Shown piece after piece: positions 39,301 through 48,900 of a stretch of 64,000 nucleotides of DNA. The translations under genes and the position numbers were made by a program. The notes under the pieces are model-generated. The model had not been told where the DNA came from. It was given only the letters and a program-made list of their open reading frames with translations, and did no database searches. The DNA is from Anaerocolumna cellulosilytica (GTDB lineage Bacteria; Bacillota; Clostridia; Lachnospirales; Lachnospiraceae). Position 1 is the first letter of the stretch; the number at the start of each line of letters is the position of its first letter. The stretch is from NCBI RefSeq assembly GCF_014218335.1, contig NZ_AP023367.1:1799501-1863500 (forward strand). The letters are read 5' to 3'.

Positions 39301-40035
39301 TGCGGGTTCAAGGATTCTTTTGCGACTTTCTTAAGAGGCACAGGAAAGTTTCCTGTTAAAATTATTAACTGGGGGTATTGGGGAACCGTAGGTGTTGCTT
39401 CATCCGAGATACATAATAAAAGAATGGCTTCAAAAGGTATGCTCTCAATCCTTCCTGAGGAAGGGATGGAGGCAATTAAGCGAATTATGTCAAATAAAGA
39501 GGTCGGACAGGCGGTTGTATTAAAAGCGAAATCATTTTTGTTAGAGCAGACAGATATAATTGAACATAAAGTTTCAGCTGCTGGTTTTGAGCAGCCCCAA
39601 AGTCATAAAAGCTCTTTGGTAAACACGGAAGAAATGGATAAATTAGGGCATATTAAGTTGTCTATCATGAATTGTTTATCAGAGGTACTAAAAGTAGAAG
39701 CCTATGAGATTGATACCAGCAGTCCATTTTCTGACTATGGAGTTGATTCTATTACGGGAATGGAATTAATCAATCACATGAATGAGAAGTTTAATATCGT
39801 TCTAAAGACCACCGTACTCTTTGATTACACCAATGTGGAAGAACTGGCAAGCTACATTCAAGAAGAATTTGGTGCTTATAGAAGTGAAAATCTATATGCA
39901 GCAAAGTCAGAAAAACCTGAGATAGAGGATAACACAAAGTCAGGAATAGCAGAAACAGATTCCCAGATGGAGGCACTTATGCTTTTAGCAGAAGGGAAAC
40001 TTAATGTTGAGGATGTCATGCATATAATGACATAA
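30319..40035 (+). CDS. Trans-AT PKS subunit 5: ACP-ACP-KS-DH-KR-ACP-KS-KR-ACP
   Basis: 3238 residues from ATG 30319, which has AAGGG seven bases upstream; a TTG at 30298 lies inside the intergenic repeat and is unlikely. A docking-like N-terminal helix is followed by two near-identical ACPs (Ser97 and Ser209, both GVDSINGIEI), the probable acceptors for beta-branching with ECH2 of subunit 4. KS6 has Cys562. The DH has His1041, but the second motif is Asp1221-GAL-Glu1225, with Glu in place of Gln/His. KR (loop from 1573, B-type Asp in LTKD), ACP3 (Ser1868 in GFNSL, Asn in place of Asp), KS7 (Cys2110), KR (loop from 2850, NYAAAC), ACP4 (Ser3144). The C terminus (EALMLLAEGKLNVEDVM) is docking-like. 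Module 7 has no DH, so a hydroxyl is expected there. Confidence 0.92.
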   Translation: MSDKRYTQKEIYQMLYTHEITKETAFRLLLSAPESTGETSKEADAKKVDDKKPLPVALIYNQEEIKAAIVDIVAGNLHMPGEELKQEVSFKDFGVDSINGIEIIRDVNRYFGLNLDAVVIYDYANVSKLSELVLSELLKTQQTQQELRFKADKLQFYQQENVSGVQSRNERVSEEEVYKKVADIIALNLHIQEEELRHEVSFKDLGVDSINGIEIVRDINRAFGLNLDAVVIYDYSTIKKLSGYVIQEKSKADSTTEELESRPFCEKMAVSKTNENCVFKNTSLKNNTSFESTTFESSPSACKEGYQLVSKDIKEEKEEADGAEYNATGKIQLVSPERISSKQGTLGEREPIRLKKLVEIPITKETSTKVAGAEEVNQKEVYVSEISPYENEDIAVIGISGRFPDADNVNEFWNNLKNEHDSIIIIPKERWRADDYYDSNPKTPCKSYSKVGGFIKEIDRFDPLFFNISPIEAIYMDPQQRLFLEEVWKALEDAGCSDRFLTDRKCGVFVGASQGDYAKLLARNNCENSGEAFTGMATSILASRISYVLNLIGPSITVDTACSSSLVALHLACQSIRQKESEMAIVGGVRFMITPDLHISTSKVEMLSKTGKCRAFDQSADGTIISEGVGAVILKPLKAAIEDGHSIYGVIKGSGINQDGKTNGITAPSMQSQIRLESEVYERARVNPRDISYIEAHGTGTKLGDPIEVKALAHVFEKYTKEKMFCAIGSVKTNIGHTTTAAGITSVIKVLLAMKYKKIPATLHFNEANQHIGLADTPFYVNNKTMDWVVKENKKRLAAISAFGFSGTNAHVVLEEFVSVKSAAVAKSLPYYLITLSAKTRESYHQKVKDLLTWLLDNEDAPYIGDISYTLLTGRSHFNIRGAFLCERVTALKQKLNEILVKGDTSDYFIEYGNTKPSHTDTKTKAFIDETLNYLHRGNAADKEEYKKRLLDAAKLYTINKISDYDSILAKGSYQLIHLPTYPFFGDKYWVEEKEEIHPVSQRMEGFVDMIHPLLDKCRSDSEETVFEKVFTGEEFYLKDHIVQKEKVLPAVAYLEMARAAASITKPHKSVIKLKNNYWMNAMKVNESAYRTDSKQYLSKVSVNLLLVTESENVLNYEVISKDENGQEILHGRGQIEYASSNPSDTKEYMDINCIKNRCHKKMRGRECYDLFKQGGLNLGRSFQTIQYLYYNDDEVLAEVILPGHLKETFHTYLLHPALMDGALEAVIGMVSAKAVKGSVRLPYYIGEVEILGDLTETCFSYAKYTGRKKNGLQESDSYEVFILDEKGRVLLKVKDFSLWVIGGNEQEIKNIDNKVSYYQYVWEKSDLGADGDFLADLREDLLVFDTDGDLTNRFLKKEKGRYHITLVKPGEEFREDVQYPAINLYENGAYGNTAGSVYTVNPFEKEDYYTLFSKLYEKGRFPKNILYLWSKEADYEFESIRMQDLGYSIYSLLYITQALHHTAPKEKIQLLYMFYGDGRRFSPFSAAFAGFAKSLNLENTRYTMKSIQWDTSDAAHEIDNLLAEFQNRSKEDAEVMYTYGGRYVRRLKAFLNLNLTEEKTGFKHSGVYVISGGFGKLGLIVARYLAREYKAKLCLTGRSPLDVVKASQIKELEELGSEVLYIQGDSSILSDAATVISVVKDRFQKIDGVFHCAGLTKDSYLKSKRKEDMEEVINPKVQGTLNLDLLTKEEPLDFFILFSSTAAITGNLGQTDYAYGNSFMDNFALLRQELKTKGLRSGKSLSINWPLWEEGGMEVPQTTKELFTARGIESLKTQEGIKALLDGIQSEESQMIVFKGENLNIQKWLGIREDYPEQNSEKIRTAHITKGKEIRKETIYEEVKNAVKDILRIKDKDIFPEKDMNEYGFNSLTFTELANKLNERYSIQMNPSLFFEYSTLGGLSDYLYEEHYKHILAAHQESVMAEEEEEVLAAPTIPTAEPDVAETWESKREPIAIIGMSGTMPRSQNLDAFWENLVEANNLITEIPADRWQIENLPDSISKWGGFMKEIDKFDPLFFGISPMEAELMDPQQRLFLQTVWETIEDAGYKPSDLSGSNTGLFVGVSTTDYRDVLHGNEIEALTSTGNSHCILTNRISYLLNLHGPSEPIDTACSSSLVAIHRGVESIYSGDCEMAIVGGVNVIASPTLHISFSKAGMLSPDGSCKTFDEKANGYVRGEGSGAILLKPLRQAKKDGDTIYALIKGSAINHGGRAASLTAPNPKAQAEVIKRAFDKAGFSPDTVSYMEAHGTGTQLGDPIEINGLRKAFQEMSHNHNSYPEGKAYCGIGSVKTNIGHLETAAGIASVLKVLLAMKHKKLPGLCGFHVQNPYIDLSYSPFYLTTKTQEWKALADVNGNVLPRRAGISSFGFGGVNAHIALEEYAQEDIQNECLTEPPKSLILVLSAKSKTRLTEYAEKIFTFIKLEYQRENQLNHNELSSNQVCNNRLYQNLSLTHLAYTLQIGREEFEERLAVVFSEYQELIQKLEGYLRGSQGIDGLYQNRVNQGVRKDKRLTETTDKGITKETLMTFDMEMLARLWVTGTRIDWKLLYVGVPVRRLHLPPHPFEKRKVWKEKKGVDSSYRTANKKGVEAITDKKDEKENFIDKYFYLPAWKEVPFLKAEQPLTIKQESRKVLLLIPEKHQNLCEGFIKHYGKDAVSVIVFGKECKRIDKNTWQTEVYHENGISNCLKDITRLNIVYFFGGICGDILTEVEISNLNKLDFFQQQGVLSLYRLVKALVEKGLDNQSLHLKVITNNVHTLKGEAVIPASGSVLGFAKSMAKEFPNWKTTCLDIDMEDWYKEGQFLTQALINEPAGKNGEEVLIRGKLRYMQKLVPANIDKAVKTPFQKDGVYLILGGAGGIGLEFSKYLASEVKAKIALIGRSELTAEKKAKIEEIENLGGQILYLKADATDLDSMRDAVIKVKQKFGVIHGVVHSAIVMKDMAIRNMTERDLTEALDPKVKGSVVLYEAVKGENLDFMLFFSSIQSFAGNGGQANYAAACGFKDSFATFLRGTGKFPVKIINWGYWGTVGVASSEIHNKRMASKGMLSILPEEGMEAIKRIMSNKEVGQAVVLKAKSFLLEQTDIIEHKVSAAGFEQPQSHKSSLVNTEEMDKLGHIKLSIMNCLSEVLKVEAYEIDTSSPFSDYGVDSITGMELINHMNEKFNIVLKTTVLFDYTNVEELASYIQEEFGAYRSENLYAAKSEKPEIEDNTKSGIAETDSQMEALMLLAEGKLNVEDVMHIMT

Positions 40036-40089
40036 GGGATGTTCAAAACTAAGAGGATTCATGCAGAGGAAGTTAAGGAGAAAATCAAT

Positions 40090-42900
40090 ATGGAGCAAGC
40101 GGATTATGCATTCGAGATTAAAAATATCCTGCAAAGGGTAAAAGATAATAAATTAACACCGCTGGAAGCAAAGCGAATAATTGAAGAGATAAAGGAAAAC
40201 CAACGGCTTCCTGCCCCCCAATTATCTGCTGCAAAGAAAACGAAAGAGGTAGCAGTAATCGGTATCTCCGGACGTTTCCCGGGAGCTGGTGACATGAAAG
40301 AATATTGGAATAATCTAAAGGAAGGTAAAAGTTCCATTAGGGAAGTACCGAAGGATAGATGGAATATTGATGACTATTTTGATAAAGATGTGGACAGGCT
40401 TGACAAAACCAACTCCAGGTGGGGCGGTTTTTTAGAGAACATTGATAAGTTTGATCCTTCCTTCTTTGGTATTTCAGGTATGGAAGCAGAAGTTATGGAC
40501 CCTCAGCAAAGACTGTTTCTGGAAGAATGCTTTAAGACTTTAGAAGATGGAGGCTATGCAGGTGATATGTCATCCGGGCTTTCCTGCGGGGTCTATGTGG
40601 GTGCAGCACCAAGAGATTATCTGAATCATATCAGTGAGCAGGGAGCAGAGATAACAGCTCAGACCTTCTGGGGGAATACAGGTTCCGTATTAGCTTCAAG
40701 GATATCCTATCTGCTTAACTTAAAAGGCCCTGCAATGGCGATTGACACAGCCTGCTCCTCCTCACTGGTTGCCCTGCACTTAGCCTGCCAAAGTATTATT
40801 ACAGGAGAAAATGACATGGCAATTGCAGGAGGTGTTTGGATTAGTACTACACCCCACTATTATATATTTACCAGTAATGCCGGAATGCTCTCACCGGAGG
40901 GTTTATGCAAAACCTTTGATAATGATGCCAATGGAATTGTCAATGGGGAAGGTGTGGGTGCCGTCCTTTTAAAAAACTATGATCAGGCTTTAAAAGATGG
41001 AGATTACATTTATGGTATTATTAAAAGCTCCGGTATTAATCAGGATGGAAAAACCAATGGCATAACGGCTCCAAGTTCTCTTTCCCAAACCGCATTAGAG
41101 TTGGAAGTTTATCAAAAAGGCAATATTAATCCAGAGTCCATTACTTATATAGAGGCTCACGGTACCGGTACAAAATTGGGAGATCCCATAGAGATAGAGG
41201 CATTAAAGAATGCATTTAAAGGCTACACGGATAAAAAGCAGTTTTGTGCATTAGGTTCTGTTAAAACGAATATAGGGCATTCCTCTTTAGCAGCCGGAAT
41301 TGCCAGCTTTTTAAAGGTTATTTTGGCACTTAATAATAAAATAATACCCCCCTCCCTAAATTTAACTAAGGAAAATGAACTTTTAGAATTAAGTGACAGT
41401 CCTTTTTATGTTAATACCAAGCAGCGGGCATGGATTAGCCAGGAAGGACCTATACGGGCGGGAGTCAGTTCTTTTGGATTTGGAGGTACCAATGCACACC
41501 TTGTAGTAGAAGAATTTACAGGGACCAGAAGGAAAGGAAGTGCGTTACCTTATTGTCTGGCTGCATTTTCCGCCAGAACCCAAGAAGAGTTATTGACAAG
41601 ACTTAAAGAGTTCTTAGTATGGTCAAAAAACCAACCGGGTACCTCAAACTTCAGCGATATTTGTTATTCCTTAGGAAATCGGCGAAAGCATTATCCTAAG
41701 AGGGCTGCTTTTGTAGCAAGCAGTCAGTCAGAGCTTGACAAGGTTTTAGAAGAGTATATTTTACAGCAAGTTAAGAATGGACTTGATTCCAAAGCCTTTG
41801 AGAAGGAAAAACCAAAGGGAAAACAGATAAATACCGTGCTGTACCAGGAGTTAGAAGATGAAAATCTGCCAAAGGAGAGATGGAAGGAAATTCTTCTAAG
41901 TCTAAGAACCGGTTATATGAATGGAGAAGAGATTCAATGGAGCAGGTTGTATGCTGAAAAAGAGCATAATAAAATACCATTACCCTTGTATCCTTTTACC
42001 AGAAACAGTTATTGGGTAAAAGAAAAAGAAATAAGAAATACGGCTAAGGAGAAGAACAAAATACATCCACTTATTGATGTAAATATTTCGACCTTAAAGG
42101 AGCAAAGATTTCTGACAAAACTAAATACCTTTGATCTGTTTAATAAGGGCTGTGTGGAGGGAGAAAAAAGATATTTCCCGTCCTCTAATTATCTTGAGAT
42201 GATTCGCAAAACCGCTGAGTTATCAGTAGAAAAAGAAGTCAGATATATTGATAATTTCCGTTGTGCAGGAAGTGAGGTTTTTAATGGAAAGGAGCATTTA
42301 TTGACAACCTGTATATATCCCCATGGAGAAGACTGCCAGGTGGAAATCATAGCCTGCAATGATGAGGAGGATTTTGTATGCGCTCAGGCTCAGCTGGTGT
42401 TTGAAGGTATGAAAAAATGTATGCAGCCGGATCGATATATGAGGTATCCTGCCTGGAAAGAAACCGGGGAGAATATTAGCGGGGATGACTTCTATAGAAA
42501 TCTTCACAGAGAATATAAAAGGAGTTATGGTAATTCTTATCAGGTAATAAAAGCCTTATGGGTACCAGCAGAAGTAAAAGAAGCCTTTGCAGAGCTTAAA
42601 GTGCCGGATACAATAGATATTTTATCAAATGAATTAGGAATGAATCCTTTTATACTGGAAGCTGCTTACCAAATCGGTCTATATCTGGTTCAGGAGAAAA
42701 GATTTGATTGCTGTTATTTAGGGGGTTTTGAAAGGTTGGAGATTATTAACTCCCTTCAAAAGAACTGTTCGGTTCAGATGACTTTAACAGCTTGTGAAGT
42801 GGATCAGGAAGAGGTATCCTTCAAATATACAGTTATCTTTATAAATCCAGATGGCAAAGCGGCTATTCATATAACTAATTACAATATGATTGGTTACTAA
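40090..42900 (+). CDS. Trans-AT PKS subunit 6: KS with degenerate DH
   Basis: 936 residues from ATG 40090, preceded by AAGGAG at 40075-40080; an in-frame ATG at 40039 has no room for a ribosome site after the previous stop. The N-terminal helix pair (about 1-38, ILQRVKDNKLTPLEAKRI) is docking-like. The KS has Cys222 in DTACSSSL, HGTGT and NIGH, so it should elongate. The following DH fold (about 650-930) has lost its catalytic groups: Gly687-Cys688 stand where the HxxxGxxxxP histidine should be (NKGCVEGEKRYFPSSNYLEM), and the Asp of DxxxQ is Glu (LEAAYQ). It should not dehydrate. There is no KR or ACP; both are supplied by the start of subunit 7. Confidence 0.9.
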   Translation: MEQADYAFEIKNILQRVKDNKLTPLEAKRIIEEIKENQRLPAPQLSAAKKTKEVAVIGISGRFPGAGDMKEYWNNLKEGKSSIREVPKDRWNIDDYFDKDVDRLDKTNSRWGGFLENIDKFDPSFFGISGMEAEVMDPQQRLFLEECFKTLEDGGYAGDMSSGLSCGVYVGAAPRDYLNHISEQGAEITAQTFWGNTGSVLASRISYLLNLKGPAMAIDTACSSSLVALHLACQSIITGENDMAIAGGVWISTTPHYYIFTSNAGMLSPEGLCKTFDNDANGIVNGEGVGAVLLKNYDQALKDGDYIYGIIKSSGINQDGKTNGITAPSSLSQTALELEVYQKGNINPESITYIEAHGTGTKLGDPIEIEALKNAFKGYTDKKQFCALGSVKTNIGHSSLAAGIASFLKVILALNNKIIPPSLNLTKENELLELSDSPFYVNTKQRAWISQEGPIRAGVSSFGFGGTNAHLVVEEFTGTRRKGSALPYCLAAFSARTQEELLTRLKEFLVWSKNQPGTSNFSDICYSLGNRRKHYPKRAAFVASSQSELDKVLEEYILQQVKNGLDSKAFEKEKPKGKQINTVLYQELEDENLPKERWKEILLSLRTGYMNGEEIQWSRLYAEKEHNKIPLPLYPFTRNSYWVKEKEIRNTAKEKNKIHPLIDVNISTLKEQRFLTKLNTFDLFNKGCVEGEKRYFPSSNYLEMIRKTAELSVEKEVRYIDNFRCAGSEVFNGKEHLLTTCIYPHGEDCQVEIIACNDEEDFVCAQAQLVFEGMKKCMQPDRYMRYPAWKETGENISGDDFYRNLHREYKRSYGNSYQVIKALWVPAEVKEAFAELKVPDTIDILSNELGMNPFILEAAYQIGLYLVQEKRFDCCYLGGFERLEIINSLQKNCSVQMTLTACEVDQEEVSFKYTVIFINPDGKAAIHITNYNMIGY

Positions 42901-42927
42901 GTATCGAAGTCTTACAGGAGGAGTGAT

Positions 42928-45900
42928 ATGTCCGAGGATAATCTTAAGGGAATGGATAAGTTCAATATAAATTTATATGAGGAGGAGTGGATGGTACAAA
43001 GTCCGAACACCGGGCAGAGCATAAAAGCAGAAGATACAGTTTTAATATTCGGACAAACAGATACATTAATTTATAACAATAAAAGCACCGCAGAAAATAG
43101 TATAACTGTATATAAAGGTACCCAATTTACATATAAGAATGATAAAGAATATGAAATAGAACCGGACAAATATGAAGACTATATAAATTTAATAGAAGAA
43201 ATAGGCAGGAATGGGTTTTTGGTAAATACGATTATTTTTGACTGGATAGTGGAGGACATGGAAGGGTATTATGCCGGAATTGATAATATTACAAAAGGAC
43301 AGGGTTCTGTTTATGATTTTATAAACACTCCGCTGGCAAAAGGAATCTATCGCTTGTTTTACTTAATAAAAGGTTTAATACAGACTAAATGGAAAGCAAT
43401 AGCACGGATTTTGATAATTAATGAAAAGAAAGAAGAGATTCCGAATCCTTTTTATGAAATCATTGCAAACTACGGTAAATCACTTAGATTTATCTTACCG
43501 GAGGTTAAAATTACAACCATTCACATTCATGACAGAGTGCAATTAACAGATGCTATAAATAATGAATTACGGAATACAGAGCAGGAATTAGAAGTATTTT
43601 ATAGCAAGAATAAGAGGTATGTTAGAAATTACAAAAAATGGTCTGTTTCTGATGAAAAAAATAAACAGGCCGCTAACGTTCCTATAAAAGAAGGTTCTGT
43701 ATTTTTAATTACAGGTGGTGCCGGAAAGCTTGGGCGGTTATTTGCTACCTTCTTAGGGAAAGAATTTAAAGCGAAGGTGGTGCTGGTAGGACGTTCTGAA
43801 CTAGACTATGAAAAAGAAACCTCAATAAGGGAACTGGAACTGGCCGGAATACAGGTGATTTATTGTAAGGCGGATGTAACTGATAAAGCGCAGATGGAAC
43901 AGGTAATTCTTCATACAAAAAATAGATTCGGTGAAATACATGGTGTTATCCATGCAGCCGGTATAGTCAGCAATCAGTTACTGCCTCAAAAAGAGTATGT
44001 GGACTTTAAGGAAACTTTACAAGTCAAAATGCTTGGTACGATTGTACTTGATGAAGTGACAAAGAAGGAACCCCTTTCCCATTTTATACTTTTTTCCTCA
44101 ACTGCATCTATTTTAGGGGATTTTGGACAGTGTGATTATTCTTTGGGCAACCGGTTTCTTGACTGCTACAAGGAATTAAGAAAAGTATTACAGAGGAATG
44201 GGCTACACAGAGGTAAGACCATTACCATTAACTGGCCCTTATGGGAAGAGGGAGGGATGCACCAGGAGAAGGAAACAGAAACATTATACTTAAAAACCTC
44301 GGGTTTAGGATATTTGCAAAACGATTCTGGTCTTCGTGCTTTTGGCCAGATACTGGCTCTACAGAAGGAGCAGGCAATCGTATTTTATGGCAAGGAAAGA
44401 AACATTACCAATCTTTTACGCTGCAAAGATAATTCATCTAACATACCGGAGGAAGAGAAGTGCAGTACTTCTTTGCAGCCAATGGAACAAAAGGGTACTC
44501 TTAAGGCGTTTGTGGAACAGGATTTAAGAGCTATGTCAGCAGAAATATTAAAGGTAAAAGTAGAAGAGATTGAGTATGATATTAACTTTGGAGAATTTGG
44601 GTTTGATTCCATCTCCTTAAAGATATTTGTTAAAAAAATTGGAGAGCAGTATAAGGTTGAGATATCCCCCGCGGTCTTTTTTTCAGCGAATACGGTAAGA
44701 AGCCTGACAGACTATTTATTAGAAAGGTTTAGCAATGAGTTAGAACAATATTATCTACAATCGGAGCTTCTTATAAAGGAAGTAAAAAAGAGCTCATTAC
44801 AAGCAGATTTGATAAGGGAAGAGATTAAAATAGCAAATGCTACAAAGAAGAACAAAAGCTCTAAAGCAGGTACAATTCCCGGGCGCAGGGGAGCTTTGGA
44901 GCCTTTTAAAAAGCATTTAAAATCCCTAAATAATTACACGGATACATCTACAGAGCGAGCGGAAAATCATAGAGAACCGATTGCAATTATAGGAATGGAA
45001 GGTGTTTTTCCCGGTTCCAAAGATGTAAACCAATTCTGGGATAATATACGCCATGCCAGAGACTTAATAACTGAAATTCCGAAAAGCAGATGGGACTGGA
45101 GGGCGTATTACAGTGAAAATCGCCTGTCAAAGAATAAATCCAATTCAAAATGCGGCGGCTTTATTGATGACGTTGATAAGTTCGATGCTTCATTTTTTAA
45201 TATCTCTCCTATGGAAGCAGAACTAATGGACCCACAGCAGCGGTTACTGCTGCAATCTGTTTGGAAAGCTGTTGAAGATGCTGGATATAAGGCTTCTGAA
45301 TTATCCGGCAGACAAATCGGAGTTTACATGGGTGTCCAATTTAATGATTATCAGGAACTGTTACAGGAATCAGAGGAATTAAAGCCACAGATTGTGACAG
45401 GGAATGCCCATGCGCTTTTGGCAAACAGGATTTCGTATTTTATGAATTTTAATGGACCCAGTGAAGCCATAGATACCGCTTGTTCAGGTAGCCTTATTGC
45501 TATACATAATGCAGTAAAATCCATTCAAAGAGGAGAAAGTGAAATGGCGGTGGCAGGGGGGGTCAGCCTGATGCTTTCCCCAAGAACCTTTTTAAGTGCA
45601 AGTAAATTAGGTGTATTGTCAGTAGATAACCGTTGTAAAACCTTTGATGCAGATGCGAACGGTTATGTCAGGGGTGAGGGGATAGGTGTTATTCTGTTAA
45701 AGCCACTGAAGCAGGCAATAAGGGATGGTGATAATATTTATGCAGTTATTCGGGGCAGTGCGCAAAATCACGGTGGCAGAGCCAATTCCTTAACAGCTCC
45801 AAACGCAGATTCCCAAGCAGGAGTAATATCGGCAGCTTATAAGGATGCGGGTATTACTCCAGATACAGTTACCTATATTGAAGCCCATGGGACGGGTACG

Positions 45901-48900
45901 GAACTTGGAGACCCGGTGGAAATTGAAGGGTTAAAGAAAGGCTTCCGGGAGGGAAATAAAGCGAAGGAGAGCATCGTAAGTAATCCCCGGTGTGGTCTGG
46001 GCTCTGTTAAACCTAATATCGGGCATTTAGAACCGGCAGCAGGAGTTGCAGGAATCATCAAGGTTATAATGGCCATGAAGAATGAAGAAATCCCTCCAAG
46101 TATCCATTTTAAGAAATTGAATCCCTACATTCATCTTGAGGATACACCTTTTTATATTGTACAAAAAGCGCAGATTTGGAATCGTCTTACTGATAAGGAG
46201 GGAAAGGAAATCCCCCGCCGGGCAGGGGTGAGTTCCTTCGGATTTGGTGGTGCCAATGCCCATATTGTACTTGAAGAATATAAAGAAACAAAAAGACAGG
46301 AGAGAGAAAAACAAGAGGGAGAAAGACAAGAGCAGATTATTATCTTATCTGCCAAAAATGAAGAGAACTTAAAGCAGTATGCGAAAGACCTGTTAGAGTT
46401 TTTAAAAGGAACTTCCCTCACCGGTACCTGTGATAGCTTTGATAGGATTGCGTATACCCTCCAGTCCGGCAGGGAGGCAATGAACGAACGCCTTGCTGTT
46501 ATAGCAGGTGACCTGGCTGAATTACGTTATCTCCTTCAGGAATATATAAAGGGTAAGAACCATCCTAACTTGCTATGTAACAATGCAAAAAATACCCAGA
46601 ATAGTTTAGAACTATTGTATGATGACGAAGACGCAAGCGGAATGATAGAACAGTGGATAAGTAAAAGGAAATTCCTTCGTCTGGCTAAATTATGGACATC
46701 CGGTTATGAAATCAATTGGAAGCTATTTTATAAGGACAGACCGGTTGGTCGAATTTCATTACCAACGTACCCCTTTACAAAACAACGGTATTGGTTTGCA
46801 GAAGGTTCTAAAAGTCTAAACAGTGCCAGAACTAATATCCAGACACTGGATACATTAATAGATAAAACGGAATATCTTAGGAGCTTTCATGGAGAGTTAG
46901 TATTTAGTAAAGTTTTAAGCAAAGAGGATACCATTGTTAAGGAGCATGTAATAAAAGGGCAAAGCATTTTTCCTGGTGTTGGCTATTTAGAAATGGCTTT
47001 TCAGGCAGCAGCATTAATTTATAATAGCAGAGAACTTAAAATAAGCAGACTCTTTTGGCTAAACCCTCTAATCGTTAGTAACGCAAAGGTAAAGTTGAAT
47101 ATTTGCCTGAAAAAGGCAGAAGACCATGTAGTATTTGAAGTAAAGGAAGACACGGCCTCTGGGTCTACTGTTTATGCAAAAGGAGAAATCCGTCAAAAAG
47201 CCGGCGGGTATGAAAGAGAGCATATTTCAATACAGAATATTAAGGATAGGTGCAGTAGGGTTATAAAGGGAGAAGAGCTTTATACCTACTATCAAAAGGA
47301 CGGTATTGATTATGGGGATTACTTTAGAGGAATTGAAGAAGTCTATGTAAATACTACAGAAGCGTTAGGAAGAATTCGTATACCGGCTGGCAGTGGACCC
47401 GACTTACATACCTATACTCTTCATCCTACCTTATTAGATAGTGCTTTGCAAATTATAAGCTGCATAGCAGGGAGTGAAGGAAGAATCAATTTGCCCTTTA
47501 CAGTAGGTTACTTCGAAATCATAAAACCTTTGGAAGTATCTATGTATTCTTATGCTAAGGAAGACGGCAGCAACAGCTATGAAGTATCCCTTATGAATGA
47601 CGAAGGCGAAATATGTGCAAAATTTCATAAATATGTATTAAAGGAATTACGGGAGAGGGTTCCTCCTTTATATTATCAACCCCAATGGAGATTGTCACCT
47701 GTGTCTAATGAACTTTTGAGTCAGAAGAACAGTGAGGCAGAGCTTTCTTCTAAAGAGGCCGCTTTGATTATTTATACGAAGACAGGAGAAAAACTGGCTG
47801 ACTTACTAGCAAAAAAGCATAAAAAGGCAGTGCGTATCTTACTGGGCGAGAAAAATAGCAGAAAAGTTAAGGACTTATGGGAGGTTAAATATGATGATCC
47901 AACCGCTCTTAGTGACACTATAGCTAAGGTGAAAGAAAAGTACAGCATTTATTTTCTGGGAGGAATAACACAAGAGAATGGAGAGACACATACTCTTTTA
48001 GAGATACAAAAAAACCAGGAATATGGAGTCATTAATTTATTCCGACTGGTAAAAGCCCTTGAAAAAAATACTCTTTATAAGACTTCTCTTACACTAAAAG
48101 TCATAACAAATAACGTGTATTCTTTGGAGGATAGTAAGGTAATATTCCCTGATTCGTCCAGTATTCATGGTTTTGTTAAATCACTTGCCAAAGAATACCC
48201 AGGATACAAAATAAGTTCCGTTGATATTGATTTAGCAGAACCAGAAAATTTAAATATCTTAGATGCGTTCTCCTTGGAAAAACTGGAGCAGGTACTTATA
48301 TCTGCCATAACAGAACCCCATAACTCTAACGGCGAAACAGTTGTATATCGGAATAACAACCGATACGAAGGTGTGATAAAAGAAATACAGATGCCGCCAG
48401 TAACCAAAAGTGTGTTTAAAGACAAGGGCGTTTATATTATTGTTGGCGGAGCCGGAGGTGTTGGTTTGATTCTTAGCCGCTATTTAGCCAGAACTGTTAA
48501 AGCCAGGCTTTTCTTAATTGGAAGGAGTCCATACAGTGACAGCAAAAATAAGTATTTCAAAGAAATAGAGGAACTTGGCGGTACTGTAACTTACTATCAG
48601 GCAGATGTTACAGATTTTTTGAGTATGGAAGCTGCAATGAGTAAAGTAAAAGCCATTTATGGAGAAAAGATTAACGGTGTGTTTCATTCAGCAATTGTAC
48701 CGGCAGATAAAATGATACATAACATGGAGGAAGAGGAATTTAGAGCTGCCTTTGACCCTAAAGTGTATGGAAGTGTCGTGTTACATTCTCTTTTAAAAGA
48801 GGAAAATTTGGACTTTTTTGCATTTTTCTCATCGACCTCCTCCCAGGTAGGAATGCCGGGACAAAGTAATTATGTCAGCGGTCTAAACTTTAAGGATAAT

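Noticed and set aside
40039-40089. Earlier ATG for PKS subunit 6
   Set aside because: It lies three bases after the previous stop with no usable ribosome site; AAGGAG precedes the ATG at 40090.
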